A stretch of DNA of 13,705 bases, from contig JAFADB010000294.1 of assembly GCA_023425225.1 (NCBI GenBank), positions 1-13,705 of the forward strand, in the 5' to 3' direction. The translations under genes were made by a program, and so were the position numbers. The stretch's first letter is position 1. Every line of letters begins with the position of its first letter. Under the pieces are notes generated by a model that saw nothing but the letters and a program-made list of their open reading frames with translations, did no database searches and had not been told where the DNA came from. Positions 12,265-13,705 of this stretch are shown here, piece after piece. The stretch is from Pseudomonadota bacterium. Its GTDB lineage: Bacteria > Pseudomonadota > Gammaproteobacteria > Xanthomonadales > Xanthomonadaceae.

Positions 12265-12888
12265 TCAGTCGCGCGGAATCAGCGCCTCGACCCTGCGGTT
12301 GAGGGCGCGCCCCTGCGGATTGTCGCTGCCGTCGGCGGCCTGGTTGTCGGCGATGGGCTCGGCGGCACCGCGTCCTTCGGCCTGCAGCCGTTCTGCAGGC
12401 ACGCCATGGGCCGCCAACCAGTCGGCAACCGCCTTCGCGCGGCGGTGCGACAGGGCGAGGTTGTAATCCTCCGCGCCCTTGCTGTCGGTATGGCCGACTA
12501 GCTGCACCGTGCCCCGGGTCTTGCCGATCAGTTCTGCCAGTGTCTGCAGCCTGGCCTGCGACGCGGGCTGGATGTCCGCCTTGTCGAAGGCGAACAGCGT
12601 ATCGGCGGGCAGTGCGACGAATATCTCGTGCTCACGCATCTCGCCGCCCAACGTCGTCACCAGTCCCTGCAGGCCGGAGACGTCCGCGACGAGCCCGCTT
12701 GCGGTGCCGTGCAGTGCCGAGCCTTGGGCAGGCGGCTGCCCGATGGAAGCCGTTGCCTGTGCCGGCGGTGCCGATGCCGGCGGCCTTGGCGTCTCCGCTT
12801 TTGGGGGCGGCGCGGCCGGGTCGGATGCCTTGCCGCAGCCCGCCAGCAACAGCGCGGCCAAGGTCGCCATCAGGCCAGCGCGTGTCAC
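12265..12888 (-). CDS. OmpA-family lipoprotein (peptidoglycan-binding)
   Basis: A 207-residue predicted outer-membrane lipoprotein that anchors to peptidoglycan. From GTG 12888 the N-terminus is a short lipoprotein signal (TRAGLMATLAALLLAGC, Cys18). Residues 19-60 are a Pro/Ala-rich linker. Residues 85-207 are an OmpA C-terminal domain: FVALPADTLFAFDKADIQP (90-108), LVGHTDSKGAEDYNLALSHRR (130-150) and NPQGRALNRRVE (190-201), with the Asp and Arg residues that hold diaminopimelate in the family. The GTG overlaps the stop of the preceding lipoprotein gene (GTGA), so translation is probably coupled. An ATG six codons later (12870) would leave a signal without positive charge and is less likely. 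Its partner or exact role is unknown. Confidence 0.88.
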   Translation of the reverse strand: MTRAGLMATLAALLLAGCGKASDPAAPPPKAETPRPPASAPPAQATASIGQPPAQGSALHGTASGLVADVSGLQGLVTTLGGEMREHEIFVALPADTLFAFDKADIQPASQARLQTLAELIGKTRGTVQLVGHTDSKGAEDYNLALSHRRAKAVADWLAAHGVPAERLQAEGRGAAEPIADNQAADGSDNPQGRALNRRVEALIPRD

Positions 12889-13433
12889 CGCTTCACCGGC
12901 ACGGCATCGAACGGGCCGACATCGGGAATGTTGATCGACACCGTGTTCGAGCCGGCCGGCGGTGCCGGGAACTTCAGCCACACCACGCCGCTGCTATCGG
13001 CGCCGATGCCGAGATTGAGGGCGTCGGCGTTCACCGGCGAGGCCATCGGCCTGCCGCTGTCGTCCTTGAGCACGCTGTAGCGCTGCGAGGTGGCGTCATC
13101 GATCAGGCTGATCTCGTCGATCTTCTGGTTGCTGCGGAACAGGCTTTCCTTCCCGGCCGTCTTGACCGTGAACTGGACCGTCAGGATCTGCCCGGCCACG
13201 GCGGCCCGGGTCAGCTCCCAGGTGCTGCCCTTGGCACCGGGCTGGCTGGCGATCGGGCCACTTGAGGGTGCAGGTTCGGCTGGCTGTTCCTGCCGTGTCA
13301 CCTCGGTGCCGGTGGCCGCGGGGGCGGTGGCAGGTGGTTCTTCGGTCTCGGCAGGTGCCGGGTCCGGTTGTTTGCAAGCGACGAGCGTACAGGCGATGGC
13401 CAGCGTGGCGAAGGTCAGGCGGTTGACGGACAC
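12885..13433 (-). CDS. Predicted lipoprotein of unknown function
   Basis: A 182-residue protein I do not recognise. It has a lipoprotein signal (SVNRLTFATLAIACTLVAC, lipobox LVAC with Cys20), a Pro/Glu/Ala/Thr-rich linker over about residues 22-68, then a compact domain of about 110 residues starting STWELTRAAVAGQILTVQFT. The domain's alternating strands suggest an immunoglobulin-like beta sandwich (inference only). The start is GTG 13433, with a strong AAGGAG 5 nt upstream. A -10-like TATAAG lies about 36 nt before the start codon. It is the first gene of a two-gene operon with the OmpA-domain lipoprotein, which overlaps its stop codon, so the two may act together at the cell envelope. It is divergent from rnpB. 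Confidence 0.8.
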   Translation of the reverse strand: MSVNRLTFATLAIACTLVACKQPDPAPAETEEPPATAPAATGTEVTRQEQPAEPAPSSGPIASQPGAKGSTWELTRAAVAGQILTVQFTVKTAGKESLFRSNQKIDEISLIDDATSQRYSVLKDDSGRPMASPVNADALNLGIGADSSGVVWLKFPAPPAGSNTVSINIPDVGPFDAVPVKR

Positions 13434-13468
13434 GGCAACTCCTTTACGGCTTGGCTTGTGGTGCCCGT

Positions 13469-13474
13469 CTTATA
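13469..13474 (-). promoter_or_regulatory. Possible -10 of the lipoprotein operon
   Basis: TATAAG on the minus strand (5/6 to consensus), within TTTATAAG, stands out in GC-rich DNA and would start RNA near 13462, about 28 nt before the GTG. No clear -35 hexamer is found. Confidence 0.4.
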
Positions 13475-13566
13475 AACGCATCGCGCAGTGCACTACGAAA
13501 CTTGGACTGAATGCCGCCACAGGATGGGCCGTGGCGCACGCTTTGGCCGTGCCGGCGGAGAGGGTG

Positions 13567-13575
13567 TGCGACAAT
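13567..13575 (+). promoter_or_regulatory. Extended -10 promoter of rnpB
   Basis: TGCGACAAT fits an extended -10 (TGn plus GACAAT, 4/6). It lies about 7 nt before the expected 5' end of the RNase P RNA. A TTTGGC near 13542-13547 is too far away to be a standard -35. Confidence 0.45.
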
Positions 13576-13582
13576 GCGCGCG

Positions 13583-13705
13583 GCGGAGTCGGCCAGACAG
13601 TCGCGTCACCCGCAAGGGTGCCGAGGAAAGTCCGGGCTCCACAGGGCAAGGTGCCAGGTAACGCCTGGGCGGCGCGAGCCGACGGAAAGTGCAACAGAAA
13701 GATAC
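13583..13705 (+). ncRNA. rnpB: RNase P RNA, class A, 5' part (cut by window end)
   Basis: The catalytic RNA of RNase P, which trims the 5' ends of tRNA precursors. The 5' domain is unmistakable: GTCGGCCAGACAGTCGC (P1/P2 region), GAGGAAAGTCCGGGCTCC (13623-13640, conserved region I with the P4 5' strand), GGTGCCAGGTAACGCCTGGG (the P10-P12 entry), and AGTGCAACAGAAAGATAC (13688-13705, conserved regions II/III). About 123 nt are present of a gene that is normally 350-400 nt. The exact 5' end is inferred from the promoter and could be a few bases off. It is transcribed away from the lipoprotein operon. Confidence 0.96.

Noticed and set aside
1..13705. A hidden defence, mobile or CRISPR system
   Set aside because: Every long coding region is a recognisable housekeeping, envelope or redox gene. 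No repeats with regular spacers, integrase, transposase, tRNA-flanked attachment site or toxin-antitoxin pair was seen.

Overview
This is GC-rich chromosomal DNA from a member of the Xanthomonadaceae (Lysobacteraceae). The placement rests on a NusB and RibH with xanthomonad-type sequence, an Ax21-like outer-membrane protein, an rsmI / lpoA-yraN divergent pair, and rnpB nearby. I cannot fix the genus; Stenotrophomonas, Pseudoxanthomonas, Luteimonas and Lysobacter are all possible. The content is mostly housekeeping. I see no CRISPR array, transposase, phage gene, toxin-antitoxin pair or defence island.

Positions 1-6185 (mostly +) form a riboflavin/thiamine cofactor block. It starts with the 3' part of ribD. 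A convergent, less GC-rich Ax21-like porin gene follows on the minus strand. Next come a complete FMN riboswitch and a tight operon ribE-ribBA-ribH-nusB-thiL, with ATGA and GTGA overlaps at two junctions. The GTP cyclohydrolase II half of RibBA has lost its zinc-site motif, so it is of the RibBX type. The riboswitch-to-ribE leader is the most interesting stretch. It can form a 10-bp hairpin over an SD-like site, it holds a possible 36-codon leader ORF ending TGATG on the ribE start, and it has a perfect anti-SD/SD pair in front of ribE.

Positions 6186-10242 (minus) hold an FAD-linked D-2-hydroxyacid dehydrogenase-type oxidase, then (in minus-strand order) lpoA followed by yraN, overlapping by 11 bp. 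lpoA makes a lipoprotein that activates peptidoglycan synthase; yraN is a small nuclease-fold protein. Divergent from lpoA on the + strand is rsmI, a 16S rRNA 2'-O-methyltransferase with a TTG start. lpoA, yraN and rsmI also cluster in other proteobacteria.

Positions 11102-13705 hold a zinc alcohol dehydrogenase (minus) and a two-gene minus-strand operon of an unknown lipoprotein and an OmpA-domain lipoprotein. Divergent from that operon are the first ~123 nt of the RNase P RNA gene (rnpB, +), cut by the window end. The oxidase and the alcohol dehydrogenase both have a -10-like hexamer about 7 nt before the ATG and no Shine-Dalgarno, so both may be leaderless.
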